A stretch of DNA of 64,000 nt. Source: Ignavibacteriota bacterium. GTDB taxonomy: Bacteria; Bacteroidota; Ignavibacteria; Ignavibacteriales; Ignavibacteriaceae. Each line of letters starts with the position of its first letter. Within the stretch, counting starts at the first letter, position 1. Below, piece after piece: positions 53,489 through 62,491 of this stretch. The notes beneath the pieces are model-generated. The model did no database searches and was not told where the DNA came from. It worked only from the letters and a program-made list of their open reading frames with translations. The position numbers and the translations under genes are program-made. The stretch lies in assembly GCA_013285425.1 (NCBI GenBank), contig CP053447.1, positions 2,114,001-2,178,000 of the forward strand, read 5' to 3'.

Positions 53489-54949
53489 TTATTTAACCGG
53501 AATATTCTTCAAAACATTTACCAGTTGATTATAAAATTCCGGAACAGTAGATATTTGCAATTTCTCATCAGGTGAGTGAACGCCAAACATTGTAGGTCCA
53601 AAAGAAATCATATCCATATCAGGATATTTTTCTTTAATTATTCCACATTCCAATCCTGCGTGGATTGCGGTTACTTCCGGTTCTTTTCCATACATAGTTT
53701 CAAAAGTTGATTTGAAAACTTTTAATACATCAGAATTGATATCAGGTTTCCAGCCGGGATATCCATCGCCGTAAGAAATCTCTGCTCCTGCAAGTTGTAA
53801 TACTGTTGAAACCATTGCAGTTATATCTTTAATCTCAGACGCAACGGAACTTCTCTGGCTTGTAACAATATTTACATTTTTACCAACAGTTTCAACTACT
53901 GCCAGATTTGTTGAAGTTTCAACAAGACCGGGAATATCATTTGACATTTTTATTACACCGTGCGGAATAGCATATAAAGCATTTACCAAATTTCTTTGAG
54001 TTTTCTCATCCATTACTTTTTCCGGCACAGAGTGTTTGGCAAGTGAAACAGAAAGATCGGGTTCAACCGAAGCATTTTCCGCTTTAACAGTTTGATTATA
54101 ACTGTTAACAAATTTCTTTAATTTATTTTCATTACCCTTTGGAACAAGCACAACAGCAAATGCTTCGCGTGGAATTGCATTATGTTTATTACCGCCATTT
54201 ATCTCGGCTAATCTTAATTTATTTTCTTTGGAATACTCCCAGATTGCCCTGTTTAATATTTTAACAGCATTACCTCTTCCGGCGTGAATTTCGAGTCCAG
54301 AGTGCCCGCCTTTTAATCCTTCAACTTTTAACTCAAATGCCGAATAATTTCTTGGTGCTTTTTCAGGTTTAATTTTGAATTTAGCTGCGGTATTCTTTCC
54401 TCCGGAGCAGCCAATAAATAAAGTGCCAAGCTCTTCAGAATCCATATTGATAAGTATATCGCCTTTTAACCATCCTTTTTTCAAACTTGATGCACCTGTC
54501 AGTCCTGTTTCTTCATCAAGTGTAAATAAAGCTTCGATAGGTCCGTGCTCAATATTATCAGCTTCAAGAACAGCCAAAGCAGCTGCCACTCCGATGCCGT
54601 TATCTGCACCAAGAGTTGTTCCCTTAGCTTTTACCCAATCTCCATCAATGTATGGCTGAATTGAATCATTATCAAAATCGTGTTCAACGCCGCGATTTTT
54701 TTCACAAACCATATCAATATGACCCTGCATAGTAACAGTTTTAAGATTTTCTTTACCGGGTGAAGCCGGTTTACGAATAAGAATATTTCCGAACTTATCT
54801 TTTTCAGTTTGAAGTCCTAATCGCTTACCAACCGAAACAACATACTCGGCAATTTTTTCTTCTTTTTTTGAACAGCGAGGATATTTGCAGATTTCCTCGA
54901 AGTGATACCAAACCAATTCTGGTTTTAAGTGACCTAATACTGATCCCAT
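53489..54949 (-). CDS. pepD: Aminoacyl-histidine dipeptidase (PepD, M20 family)
   Basis: Cytoplasmic zinc dipeptidase cutting X-His and related dipeptides. The 486-residue protein has M20 family motifs: 'TVTMQGHIDMVCEKN' (about 68-82, His ligand and Asp), 'TLGADNGIGVA' (about 116-126), 'LFTLDEETGLTGA' (about 142-154), 'LINMDSEELG' and 'AIHAGLECGIIKEKYPDMDMISFGP' (about 434-458). The length matches PepD rather than the shorter peptidase T. The ATG is preceded by AAAGGAG. The gene follows the PqqD-like gene by 10 bases, so they form a unit. Confidence 0.95.
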   Translation of the reverse strand: MGSVLGHLKPELVWYHFEEICKYPRCSKKEEKIAEYVVSVGKRLGLQTEKDKFGNILIRKPASPGKENLKTVTMQGHIDMVCEKNRGVEHDFDNDSIQPYIDGDWVKAKGTTLGADNGIGVAAALAVLEADNIEHGPIEALFTLDEETGLTGASSLKKGWLKGDILINMDSEELGTLFIGCSGGKNTAAKFKIKPEKAPRNYSAFELKVEGLKGGHSGLEIHAGRGNAVKILNRAIWEYSKENKLRLAEINGGNKHNAIPREAFAVVLVPKGNENKLKKFVNSYNQTVKAENASVEPDLSVSLAKHSVPEKVMDEKTQRNLVNALYAIPHGVIKMSNDIPGLVETSTNLAVVETVGKNVNIVTSQRSSVASEIKDITAMVSTVLQLAGAEISYGDGYPGWKPDINSDVLKVFKSTFETMYGKEPEVTAIHAGLECGIIKEKYPDMDMISFGPTMFGVHSPDEKLQISTVPEFYNQLVNVLKNIPVK

Positions 54950-54959
54950 AATAACTCCT

Positions 54960-55331
54960 TTAGTTTAATTCTTTAAATGATATAAATCCTTGTGAATACA
55001 GTTGAAAAATGAATTTTGTTATTCTTTCTTCTTCCTGTAAAAGTTCATCACCGAATTTATTTTTAACATCTTTAATGATTTTTTCAACTTTAGTTTTTCC
55101 ATTAATATTTGTCCAGACAGCAGAGCCGAATTTATCAAGTTTAATTTTAAAATGATCACTCTTTAATCTTGGTGATATATATCTGACAGCAAACCTATTC
55201 CTGAATTTTGGAACTTTAACGGTAATTAAGTTATTATCATTTTCTTCATCTGAGTAAATTTTAATCGGGGTTAGCTCCAATGTATTTACATTTGCTAATA
55301 TTTTTTTTCTCTCTTTAAATGATAGCGGCAT
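54960..55331 (-). CDS. PqqD-like (RRE-fold) small protein
   Basis: The 123-residue protein ends with a PqqD-like winged-helix domain: 'RYISPRLKSDHFKIKLDKFGSAVWTNINGKTKVEKIIKDVKNKFGDELLQEEERITKFIFQLYSQGFISF', matching the pattern 'LD..G..VW..I.G..T..EI...L...F'. In peptide natural product pathways this fold binds leader peptides. Here there is no radical SAM or precursor gene adjacent, but pepD follows after 10 bases. The N-terminal ~55 residues are basic and unassigned. It may recognise a peptide or just be an orphan of the fold; the role is unknown. Confidence 0.75.
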   Translation of the reverse strand: MPLSFKERKKILANVNTLELTPIKIYSDEENDNNLITVKVPKFRNRFAVRYISPRLKSDHFKIKLDKFGSAVWTNINGKTKVEKIIKDVKNKFGDELLQEEERITKFIFQLYSQGFISFKELN

Positions 55332-55495
55332 AATAATACAGATTAAAAAACGATGTCACACTAAGCTAAGTGGAAGTGTGACATCTAATAAAACACAAAG
55401 CAATCATCATCTTTCGACTCTGCTCAAGATGATATCTGAAATAATTTTTATACTGACATTAAAAAAAATCAACATATTCAAATTCTATCAATCAA

Positions 55496-57448
55496 CTACA
55501 TTGATACCTGCGGCGGAGCAGGATCTTCAGGTTTACCGGCATTCTTAACAGGAATCTGTACTAACAACCATGCAATAAATGCAAACACAATCAAGCTAAT
55601 AATGAATGAAGGGTCAGCACTTAATTCAAATAATTTAATATCACCAAAAGCCAGACCGGCAAATAATAATCCAATAAGTGCCTCGCCGGCAATCAAACCT
55701 GCTGCAAGTAAAATACCATTGTTTTCAACTCTGGATTTTTGTGCATCATTAAAGTTTCTTTTTACATTCACTTTTTCAACAATGCCTTTTATTAAACCGC
55801 CAACAAAAATTGCAAATGTAGTTCCCAAGGGAAGATACATTCCAACACTAACCAGCATAGGACTTTTAACATTCATCAAAATAAATCCAACACCCATTAA
55901 CATTCCAACAAATATTAATATCCATTCCATCTCACCGCCAACAATGCCTTTTGAGAGGATAGCCATTAAACTTGCCTGAGGTGCAGGAAGCTTGTCTCCG
56001 CCAAATCCAGTTCCGCCCATTTTAACATCCCCTTCGTGAAGTATTAAAAGAGGTATAAACATTACAGCAGCAGAAACAAGAATTCCGATTATATCACCGA
56101 GCTGCATTTTCCAGGGAGTACCACCAAGGATATGTCCGGCTTTAAGATCTTGTAACATCTCACCAGCAACAGCAGCAGCAACACAAACTACAGCAGCAAC
56201 ACCAAGAACAGCTGCAACACCTTCTGTTCCTTTCATACCAAGTGCAACCATCAGAATAGCGGCTACAACTAATGTAGAAAGAGTTAAACCGCTTATAGGA
56301 TTATTACTTGAGCCTATAATTCCAACAAGATATCCTGAAACGGCTGCAAAGAAAAATCCGGCTACAATCATTACAATAGTTGCAACTAAAGCAGCAAGAA
56401 TATCCTGTGCGAAATAATTATATATAAAAAAGGTTGCGACACCAGTTCCTAAAATTCCAATCATAATCCATTTGAAGCTTATATCTTTTTCAGTTCTGAT
56501 TTCAGTATGTTCACCTGAAGCAGCTTTTTTTACATCACTAACAGATCTTGCAATACCGGTAATTAAACTTTTCCTCATTTTCCAAAGTGTAAAACCAGCA
56601 CCAACCAGCATTCCGCCAATCGCAATTGGTCTTACATAATCCTTCCATACCGCAACCATTATTGATGTCCAATTAGAATCTGCCGGCATTTCCTGACCAG
56701 AATATTTAAAGTATGCAATCATTGGTGTTAATAAACCCCAGGCAATTACACCACCTGAAAAGTTAAGTGAAGCCAAACGTGGACCAATAATATATCCAAC
56801 ACCCATATATGCAGGACTAACATCAGGTGATCTGAATAATAAATATCCTTTCCCAAGATTAAACAATTTGTCCCATGAAACAGCAAATAGTTTAAACTGA
56901 CCTAATGCCTGAATTATTGCTCCGATGCCCATAGCACTGAACAAAAATTTTGAACCACCAGAACCATGTCTTCCGGCTTTATGTATTTCAGCAGCTGCAA
57001 CTGATTCCGGAAATGGTAATTCAACATCTTCTACCATTACTCTTCTAAGTAATGCAACGAACATAATCCCCAGGATACCTCCAGCCGCCATTATTGCGGC
57101 AGAAATCATATAGTTACCGGGAGTAAAGAAAGGATTCCATATCCCTGCAATAAAAAAAGCAGGTAAAGTGAAGATCGCTCCGGCAGCAATTGATTCGCCA
57201 ATCGAACCAACTGTTCTTGTAAAGTTTTCTTCAAGGATAGTTCCTTTCATTAATTTTATTAAAGCCATACCTATAACTGCAGCGGGATAAGTTGCCGCAA
57301 TGGTCATTCCGGCTTTTAATCCTAAATATGCATTAGCAGCACCAAGTACAACAGCAAGTACTAATCCGATTATCAGAGCACGAATTGTGAATTCTGTCAT
57401 ATTGGTTTCGGGTGAGACAAACGGAACAAATTTTTTTTGCTCTGCCAT
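55496..57448 (-). CDS. OPT-family oligopeptide transporter
   Basis: The protein has about 14-16 membrane helices and the OPT opening 'PETNMTEFTIRALIIGLVLAVVLGAANAYLGLKAGMTIAATYPAAVIGMAL'. Further family landmarks are 'SIGESIAAGAIFTLPAF', 'ELPFPESVAAAEIHKAG' and 'SNNPISGLTLSTL'. OPT proteins take up small peptides or metal-siderophore complexes. Given the neighbouring dipeptidase and PqqD-like genes, peptide uptake is favoured. The frame extends to TTG at 57472, but the ATG at 57448 has AGGAGA seven bases upstream and is preferred; the protein is then 650 residues. A hairpin is seen in the leader at 57488-57516. Confidence 0.92.
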   Translation of the reverse strand: MAEQKKFVPFVSPETNMTEFTIRALIIGLVLAVVLGAANAYLGLKAGMTIAATYPAAVIGMALIKLMKGTILEENFTRTVGSIGESIAAGAIFTLPAFFIAGIWNPFFTPGNYMISAAIMAAGGILGIMFVALLRRVMVEDVELPFPESVAAAEIHKAGRHGSGGSKFLFSAMGIGAIIQALGQFKLFAVSWDKLFNLGKGYLLFRSPDVSPAYMGVGYIIGPRLASLNFSGGVIAWGLLTPMIAYFKYSGQEMPADSNWTSIMVAVWKDYVRPIAIGGMLVGAGFTLWKMRKSLITGIARSVSDVKKAASGEHTEIRTEKDISFKWIMIGILGTGVATFFIYNYFAQDILAALVATIVMIVAGFFFAAVSGYLVGIIGSSNNPISGLTLSTLVVAAILMVALGMKGTEGVAAVLGVAAVVCVAAAVAGEMLQDLKAGHILGGTPWKMQLGDIIGILVSAAVMFIPLLILHEGDVKMGGTGFGGDKLPAPQASLMAILSKGIVGGEMEWILIFVGMLMGVGFILMNVKSPMLVSVGMYLPLGTTFAIFVGGLIKGIVEKVNVKRNFNDAQKSRVENNGILLAAGLIAGEALIGLLFAGLAFGDIKLFELSADPSFIISLIVFAFIAWLLVQIPVKNAGKPEDPAPPQVSM

Positions 57449-57487
57449 TTTTTTTCTCCTATTACTGAGCAATTATTAATGTGGTTA

Positions 57488-57516
57488 GAGCCACACTTCC
57501 TCTAAAACAGTGGCTC
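57488..57516 (-). promoter_or_regulatory. Hairpin in the leader of the OPT transporter gene
   Basis: GAGCCAC at 57488-57494 pairs with GTGGCTC at 57510-57516. No T-tract follows, so it is not a simple terminator. A competing, shorter pairing (GTGG 57481-57484 with CCAC 57491-57494) overlaps it. Could be a regulatory or RNA-stability element. Confidence 0.35.
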
Positions 57517-57588
57517 AAATTTAAGCAGGATTGGTTATTATTCTCAACTAATTTTCAGATTATTTTCTAATTAAATATTGTACTGAAA

Positions 57589-59667
57589 TTACTTTTTAGG
57601 AAGTTCAATTGTTACTTTTGTTCCAATAGAAGGCGTACTGCTTATTTTCAATTTACCTTTTAAAACATCAATGTATTTTTTTGTGATACTTAAACCTAAT
57701 CCCATCCCCTCAAATTTTCGGTTTAATCCTTCACTTCCCTGTCTGAATGGCTCAAATATCTGATCGAGGTTTTCCTGCGGAATTCCTATTCCGGTATCAG
57801 AAACAGAGATCAGTGCGTGATCATCTGACTCTGATAAATGAACCTTAACCTCGCCCTTCTCAGTATATTTGATAGAATTATCAATAATATTACACAATAC
57901 TTTATGAACAATACTTTGATCAGAATAAACCAGAATTTTTGGCTTATCGGATGTTACTGAAAACTGAATCCCTTTTTTGTTTGCGTTTTCTATAAATGCA
58001 AATTTACATTCCTGTAATAACGAAACTATATCAAATGTGTTGCATTTTAATTGCAGGTTATTGGATTCCAGTTTAGAGAGGTCAAGAATTGAGTTCAATG
58101 TTTCATTCAGCCGTTTGCTGCTTTTGTAAATTATCTTTGCCATTTCTCTCTGATTCGGATTATCCATTTCGGATAATAATAGTTCTGAAAATCCTATTAT
58201 TCCGCTCATAGGTGTATTGAGTTCGTGACTCATATTCGCAAGAAATGTTGTCTTTAATCTATCCATCTCTTCAGCTTTGTCTTTAGCAAGTATCAGGTCA
58301 AGCTCAAGTTTTTTTCTTTCAGTATTATCACGGATAATTGCAAGTAAAGTTTCCTCATTACCTTGTTTAATCAACTTAGCACTTATCTCAACAGGAAAAA
58401 CAGTTCCGTTCTTTCTTTTATGATTAGTCTCAAAAAGAATTCCATCCGGATTATTGATAGATGAGAAAATTACTTCGATATCTTTTTTTCTATCCTGACT
58501 AAGGTCCAAAATTTCTTTTTTAATTAATTCATCTTTTGAATATCCATATAAATCAAACGCTTTTTGATTGGCTTCTAAAATCTTTCCGTTTTTATCTATG
58601 CTTAAAATAACATCGTTAGCATATTTTGTTAAAGAAGTATAACGCTCGCTTATAGCTTCTTTTTCTTTTCTGAGAATCACTGTTTGAGTCAGAAAATGCA
58701 GTCTGCTTCTTTTCCAAATTGCATAAGTTATACTTGCAGAAAGAACAATCAATAAAACTGAAATAAAGGAAACAAGCATTGCTGCGTTTCTTGTAGATTG
58801 AGTAACACTATCCTGATCGATCTTGGCAATTAAAATCCAATCGGTAGAAGGAATATTATTTACTGATGCAAAAAACTCAGCTCCCTTTGATTTAGCACCT
58901 TTAAAAAATTCTTTACCTCTTAATAAAGCTTCCAGTTCAGCTTTATCTGTTCTGTTCAATGGAATGGTCTTAATTTTAAACTGATTATTTTCTTTAACAT
59001 CTTTTAATATAAATCCCAGATCGCTTTGTTTTTTTAACAGAATATATTCAACATCTTCTGTCTCTTGTTTTGTATAAGAAAGAATCGGATGCAGATACTC
59101 AAAAAATGAAATCTCAGTCCAGATATATCCCATTATTTTACCTGAGATTCTAACCGGTGTGATTATCGCCTGCAAAAGACTTTTATTATCACCAAAATAA
59201 AGATTAGATAATTCCGCATTTTCTTTTTGCAGTAAAACAGTTAATTCATGTTTTAAAAAATTATTGTATAAACTCTGAGTGCTGTCTGTTGAAAAAAGCA
59301 GGTCTGCATTATTATCAAATATATTAACGCTTACGAAATCAAAATCTAATCTCAGGTCATTTGACCATCTCGAAATGCTTTTAATTATCTGATCGTTCTT
59401 TTTGCCCGACAAAAGTTTTTCAAGATCATTTTCAACCACAGGTAATAAAAGATAAGACTGTATTGTTTGTTTTCTTTGATTTTGTTCGCGTTCAATCTGA
59501 GTAAGCTTCATCTCTTTTATAGTTGCAACATGCCTGTAAAGCTCATCTTCAATAGCTACTTTTCTGTTTTGATAATAAATATAACCGGATACAGCAATTA
59601 CTACGGCAACAATCAGGAAGTAAAGAAAATATTTAAGAGGAAAACTATCTTCGTTTATTTTTTTCAT
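57589..59667 (-). CDS. Membrane sensor histidine kinase with PAS domain
   Basis: Two-component sensor kinase. The 692-residue protein has membrane helices at about 12-30 and 296-318 enclosing a ~265-residue extracytoplasmic sensor region that looks like a Cache-type domain. A PAS domain (about 340-450) carries 'LEANQKAFDLYGYSKDELIKK' and 'FPVEISAKLIKQGNEETLLAIIRDNTERK'. The HisKA domain carries LANMSHELNTPMSG, with the phospho-acceptor His at 481. The ATPase domain has 'NIIDNSIKYTEKG', 'VSDTGIGIPQE' and 'GMGLGLSITK'. No response regulator gene is next to it, so it is an orphan kinase here. The signal is unknown. Confidence 0.93.
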   Translation of the reverse strand: MKKINEDSFPLKYFLYFLIVAVVIAVSGYIYYQNRKVAIEDELYRHVATIKEMKLTQIEREQNQRKQTIQSYLLLPVVENDLEKLLSGKKNDQIIKSISRWSNDLRLDFDFVSVNIFDNNADLLFSTDSTQSLYNNFLKHELTVLLQKENAELSNLYFGDNKSLLQAIITPVRISGKIMGYIWTEISFFEYLHPILSYTKQETEDVEYILLKKQSDLGFILKDVKENNQFKIKTIPLNRTDKAELEALLRGKEFFKGAKSKGAEFFASVNNIPSTDWILIAKIDQDSVTQSTRNAAMLVSFISVLLIVLSASITYAIWKRSRLHFLTQTVILRKEKEAISERYTSLTKYANDVILSIDKNGKILEANQKAFDLYGYSKDELIKKEILDLSQDRKKDIEVIFSSINNPDGILFETNHKRKNGTVFPVEISAKLIKQGNEETLLAIIRDNTERKKLELDLILAKDKAEEMDRLKTTFLANMSHELNTPMSGIIGFSELLLSEMDNPNQREMAKIIYKSSKRLNETLNSILDLSKLESNNLQLKCNTFDIVSLLQECKFAFIENANKKGIQFSVTSDKPKILVYSDQSIVHKVLCNIIDNSIKYTEKGEVKVHLSESDDHALISVSDTGIGIPQENLDQIFEPFRQGSEGLNRKFEGMGLGLSITKKYIDVLKGKLKISSTPSIGTKVTIELPKK

Positions 59668-59701
59668 TTTGATATTATAATCAATTCTTATTTATGGAAA
59701 C

Positions 59702-60478
59702 TTAAAACTTTAATTTTCTTATTCCAATATGGCAAATAGCAAAATCGTATTTTACAGGATCTTCTGGATCAAACTTTTTCAGATTATTTGTTATCTCCTC
59801 CGCCATTTTCCAATCAGAATTTTTTCTGTGAGTTAATTTCAGATAACGACAGATTTTTGCAATATGTGTATCAACAGGTATTACAAGTTTTGAGGCAGAT
59901 ATTTCATTCCACAAACCAAAATCAAGTTCATCTTTTCTTACCATCCACCTTAGAAAGAGATTCATTCTTTTACAGGCACTGCCTTTTTCGGGTAATGGAA
60001 ACATAAATTTTATGCCATTTGTTATTTCGCCAAATGTCTCAATAAACGAGTTTATAAAGTGATTTGATAGCTTTGAAATACCGATTTTTACATTTTCATC
60101 AGAAATATTGTAACCTTGTAAAAATATTTGCCTAATAGATTTAAACTTATTCAATTCTTTTTTCAGGATTATAAGCAATTTTTTAACATCATCTTCACTA
60201 TAAAACCTATGACTAATACCGGATAATTTTGTATTCAGGATTTCATTATCGAGATTTCTTATGAAAGAATACGGGCTGACATCTAAAACAGAGAATAATT
60301 TTTCTAAAGTATTCTCAATTTGTTTAATATTACCATAAGCAAAAATGGATGAAAGCAAACCGGCAATTTCAATATCTGCCTCATCTTCAAATCTATGAAG
60401 AAACTGAAGCGGATCAGGTGTAAGTTTAGTCCTATCGAATGCCTTATAATGAAATTCTAATTTTTGTTTGAGATTCAT
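59702..60478 (-). CDS. TIGR02757 family protein (DUF2400)
   Basis: The 258-residue protein matches the conserved TIGR02757/DUF2400 family of Bacteroidota and epsilonproteobacteria: 'DRTKLTPDPLQFLHRFEDEADIEIAGLLSSIFAYGNIKQIE' near the N-terminus, 'GSACKRMNLFLRWMVRKDELDFGLW' and 'LVIPVDTHIAKICRYLKLTHRKNSDWKMAEEIT' later. It is predicted to be all-helical and resembles HhH-GPD DNA glycosylases in 'PVDTHIAKI', but the activity is not established. It lies 34 bases upstream of the histidine kinase gene and may share its transcript. Confidence 0.85.
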   Translation of the reverse strand: MNLKQKLEFHYKAFDRTKLTPDPLQFLHRFEDEADIEIAGLLSSIFAYGNIKQIENTLEKLFSVLDVSPYSFIRNLDNEILNTKLSGISHRFYSEDDVKKLLIILKKELNKFKSIRQIFLQGYNISDENVKIGISKLSNHFINSFIETFGEITNGIKFMFPLPEKGSACKRMNLFLRWMVRKDELDFGLWNEISASKLVIPVDTHIAKICRYLKLTHRKNSDWKMAEEITNNLKKFDPEDPVKYDFAICHIGIRKLKF

Positions 60479-60647
60479 TACTATAAATTAATCACTCTAT
60501 ATTATTTATTACCGGTTAAAAAATAATAAATGAATCCGAATGTTTCGGAAATTGAGATTGATTTATTTAAGATTCTTCAATCTTTATTTTTTCCATCTCG
60601 CTGCCAATCATTAACTTTGCTGTATAAAAATTTATAATGAGTAAAAG

Positions 60648-61574
60648 ATGAATAAAAATCCAAGATTAAAAATTGTGCTTGAATACATTCTTATATCTAT
60701 CGGCGCTGCAATAATGGCAATCGGGATAGGCATTTTTTTAGTCGATGCTAAAGTTGTTCCCGGTGGTGTAAGCGGGCTTTCAATGAGCATTCATTATCTG
60801 ACCGGTTTACCAGTTGGTTTAATGATATGGATGTTAAATATTCCTCTTTACTTATGGGGAATCAAAGAGCTTGGAAAGGAATTCGGGATTAGAACATTTT
60901 GGGGATTTACTCTTAATTCATTCTTTATTGATTTCTTCAGAGGTGATATTCCCGGATTTTCATTTATCAGACTACAGGAAACAGAAACTATCAAAGACTT
61001 ACAGCAAAATGATTTTATGTTTTTGATTCTTGTTGGAGCGGCATTACTTGGATTAGGACTTGGAATAATATTTAAGTTTAAAGGAACAACTGCCGGATCT
61101 GATATTGTTGCAGCAATAATGCATAAGCGTTTTGGAACTAAACCCGGTATGGCAATAATGATGATAGATTTTTTTGTTATTTTGCTCGCAGGATTTATTA
61201 TCGATTTTAAAAATCTTGCCGGTGATAGATCTGCTGTTATTTTAACTTTTTATGCACTCTTTTTATTGTTCATCTCAAGCCGGCTTATTGATGTAATTAT
61301 CGACGGTTTTGATTATGCAAGATCTGTTGATATCATCTCCGATAAAACTGATGAGATTGCTAAAGTAATTATGGATGATATGAGCAGAGGTGCAACAGCA
61401 ATAAAAGCCCGCGGACTTTACCGTAATGTTGATCGTGAAATTCTTACAACTGTAATAACTCTGAAGGAACTTTCTAAATTGCTGAATATAGTTAAAGAAA
61501 TTGACCCCAATGCATTTGTTACTGTTAGCAATGTTCACGAGGTAATGGGTGAAGGTTTTAGAAGAAGGATTTAG
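60648..61574 (+). CDS. YitT-family membrane protein (DUF161 + DUF2179)
   Basis: The 308-residue protein has about five or six membrane helices in the first 215 residues, opening 'YILISIGAAIMAIGIGIFLVDAKVVPGGVSGLSMSIHYLTGLPVG', the YitT signature. 'FKFKGTTAGSDIVAAIMHKRFGTKPG' lies in the middle. The soluble DUF2179 domain (about 225-305) has 'GATAIKARGLYRNVDREILTTVI', 'VKEIDPNAFVTVSNVHEVMGEGF'. Function is not firmly known; some relatives are suggested to act in transport. A TAACTTTG -7 element at 60612-60619 would start the transcript about 25 bases upstream of the ATG, although its -33 is poor. Confidence 0.88.
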   Translation: MNKNPRLKIVLEYILISIGAAIMAIGIGIFLVDAKVVPGGVSGLSMSIHYLTGLPVGLMIWMLNIPLYLWGIKELGKEFGIRTFWGFTLNSFFIDFFRGDIPGFSFIRLQETETIKDLQQNDFMFLILVGAALLGLGLGIIFKFKGTTAGSDIVAAIMHKRFGTKPGMAIMMIDFFVILLAGFIIDFKNLAGDRSAVILTFYALFLLFISSRLIDVIIDGFDYARSVDIISDKTDEIAKVIMDDMSRGATAIKARGLYRNVDREILTTVITLKELSKLLNIVKEIDPNAFVTVSNVHEVMGEGFRRRI

Positions 61575-61599
61575 CAAATCCTTATAAGTAATTTTTTTT
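61565..61599 (+). terminator. Possible terminator after the YitT gene
   Basis: AAGGATTT at 61565-61572 pairs with AAATCCTT at 61576-61583 around a 3-base loop. An eight-T run follows after about eight bases. The stem includes the gene's stop codon. The gap makes it weaker than the others in this window. Confidence 0.45.
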
Positions 61600-61795
61600 G
61601 ATCCGCTGAGAAAAAAAAGGATAACAGTTTGAAAAAACAAATGGATAACGGAATGCAGATATTCGTAATCAAGAATTGTTTGTACCTGATTAAAATTGAC
61701 CTGCTTAAGAGTAAACACTAATGCTCCATTGGATAAAAAAAACTATTCTATCAATTCATACTATAAGCTATTCAAAAAGAAATATCTGATCATTA

Positions 61796-62491
61796 ATGAA
61801 ATACATACTTCACAACTTTGATTTTAATAAGAAGTTAACCTTAATTTTTTTTATATCCTTAATGGTATTTGTCTTAAGCTGTATCGGGTGGTTTAATCAT
61901 CTTTCTGCTGAAGCTGCTAAATTTCTTTATGACAGCCTGGGTTACACAAATAAATGGAGCAAAACCTATGGTGAGCCCTGGTTTGTAACTATGAATGCTA
62001 ATTTCAGTGCTCTTGGAAGCCGCGAATTAGTATTTGTTTTTATAACATTTTACACTGGTTATTTGCTTATGTCAGGAAAGAAACAAAAAACAGTTTACTT
62101 TTTATCTAATATGATCGGCGGAATCATTCTAATCCTTATTACTAAATACTTAACTTCAGGTAAAGAGATAATTACATCAAGAATGATTGTAACAGAAAGC
62201 ATATCTGAATTTCCAAGTGGTCATACATTTATCGCAACGGTGATGTATTTAACTGCTGCAATTTCTCTGAAATCAAAGATTAAGAGTTCCAATATCAACA
62301 GATATTTTTTAATAGCTGCAATAACAATTGTAATAATAGTTGGATTGAGCAGAATTGCTGGTTCAGCTCATACTGTAACAGATGTAGTTGCCGGCTGGAG
62401 CCTGGGGGTTTGCTGGGTAGTGTTTATACAAATAATCTGGCAGCTTAAAGAATACTTTTCAGCATCCCAAAAGAAATTGAACAAAACTTAA
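61796..62491 (+). CDS. PAP2-family membrane phosphatase
   Basis: The 231-residue membrane protein has five or six predicted helices. PAP2 acid phosphatase motifs are visible: 'KYLTSGKE' (a shortened first motif), 'SEFPSGHTFIATVMYLTA' (S-G-H, about 137-154), and 'LSRIAGSAHTVTDVVAGWSLG' (R...H...D, about 183-203), which supply the catalytic His residues. Likely substrates are lipid phosphates such as undecaprenyl pyrophosphate or phosphatidic acid. The stop overlaps the 3' end of the convergent AMP nucleosidase gene by four bases. Confidence 0.87.
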   Translation: MKYILHNFDFNKKLTLIFFISLMVFVLSCIGWFNHLSAEAAKFLYDSLGYTNKWSKTYGEPWFVTMNANFSALGSRELVFVFITFYTGYLLMSGKKQKTVYFLSNMIGGIILILITKYLTSGKEIITSRMIVTESISEFPSGHTFIATVMYLTAAISLKSKIKSSNINRYFLIAAITIVIIVGLSRIAGSAHTVTDVVAGWSLGVCWVVFIQIIWQLKEYFSASQKKLNKT

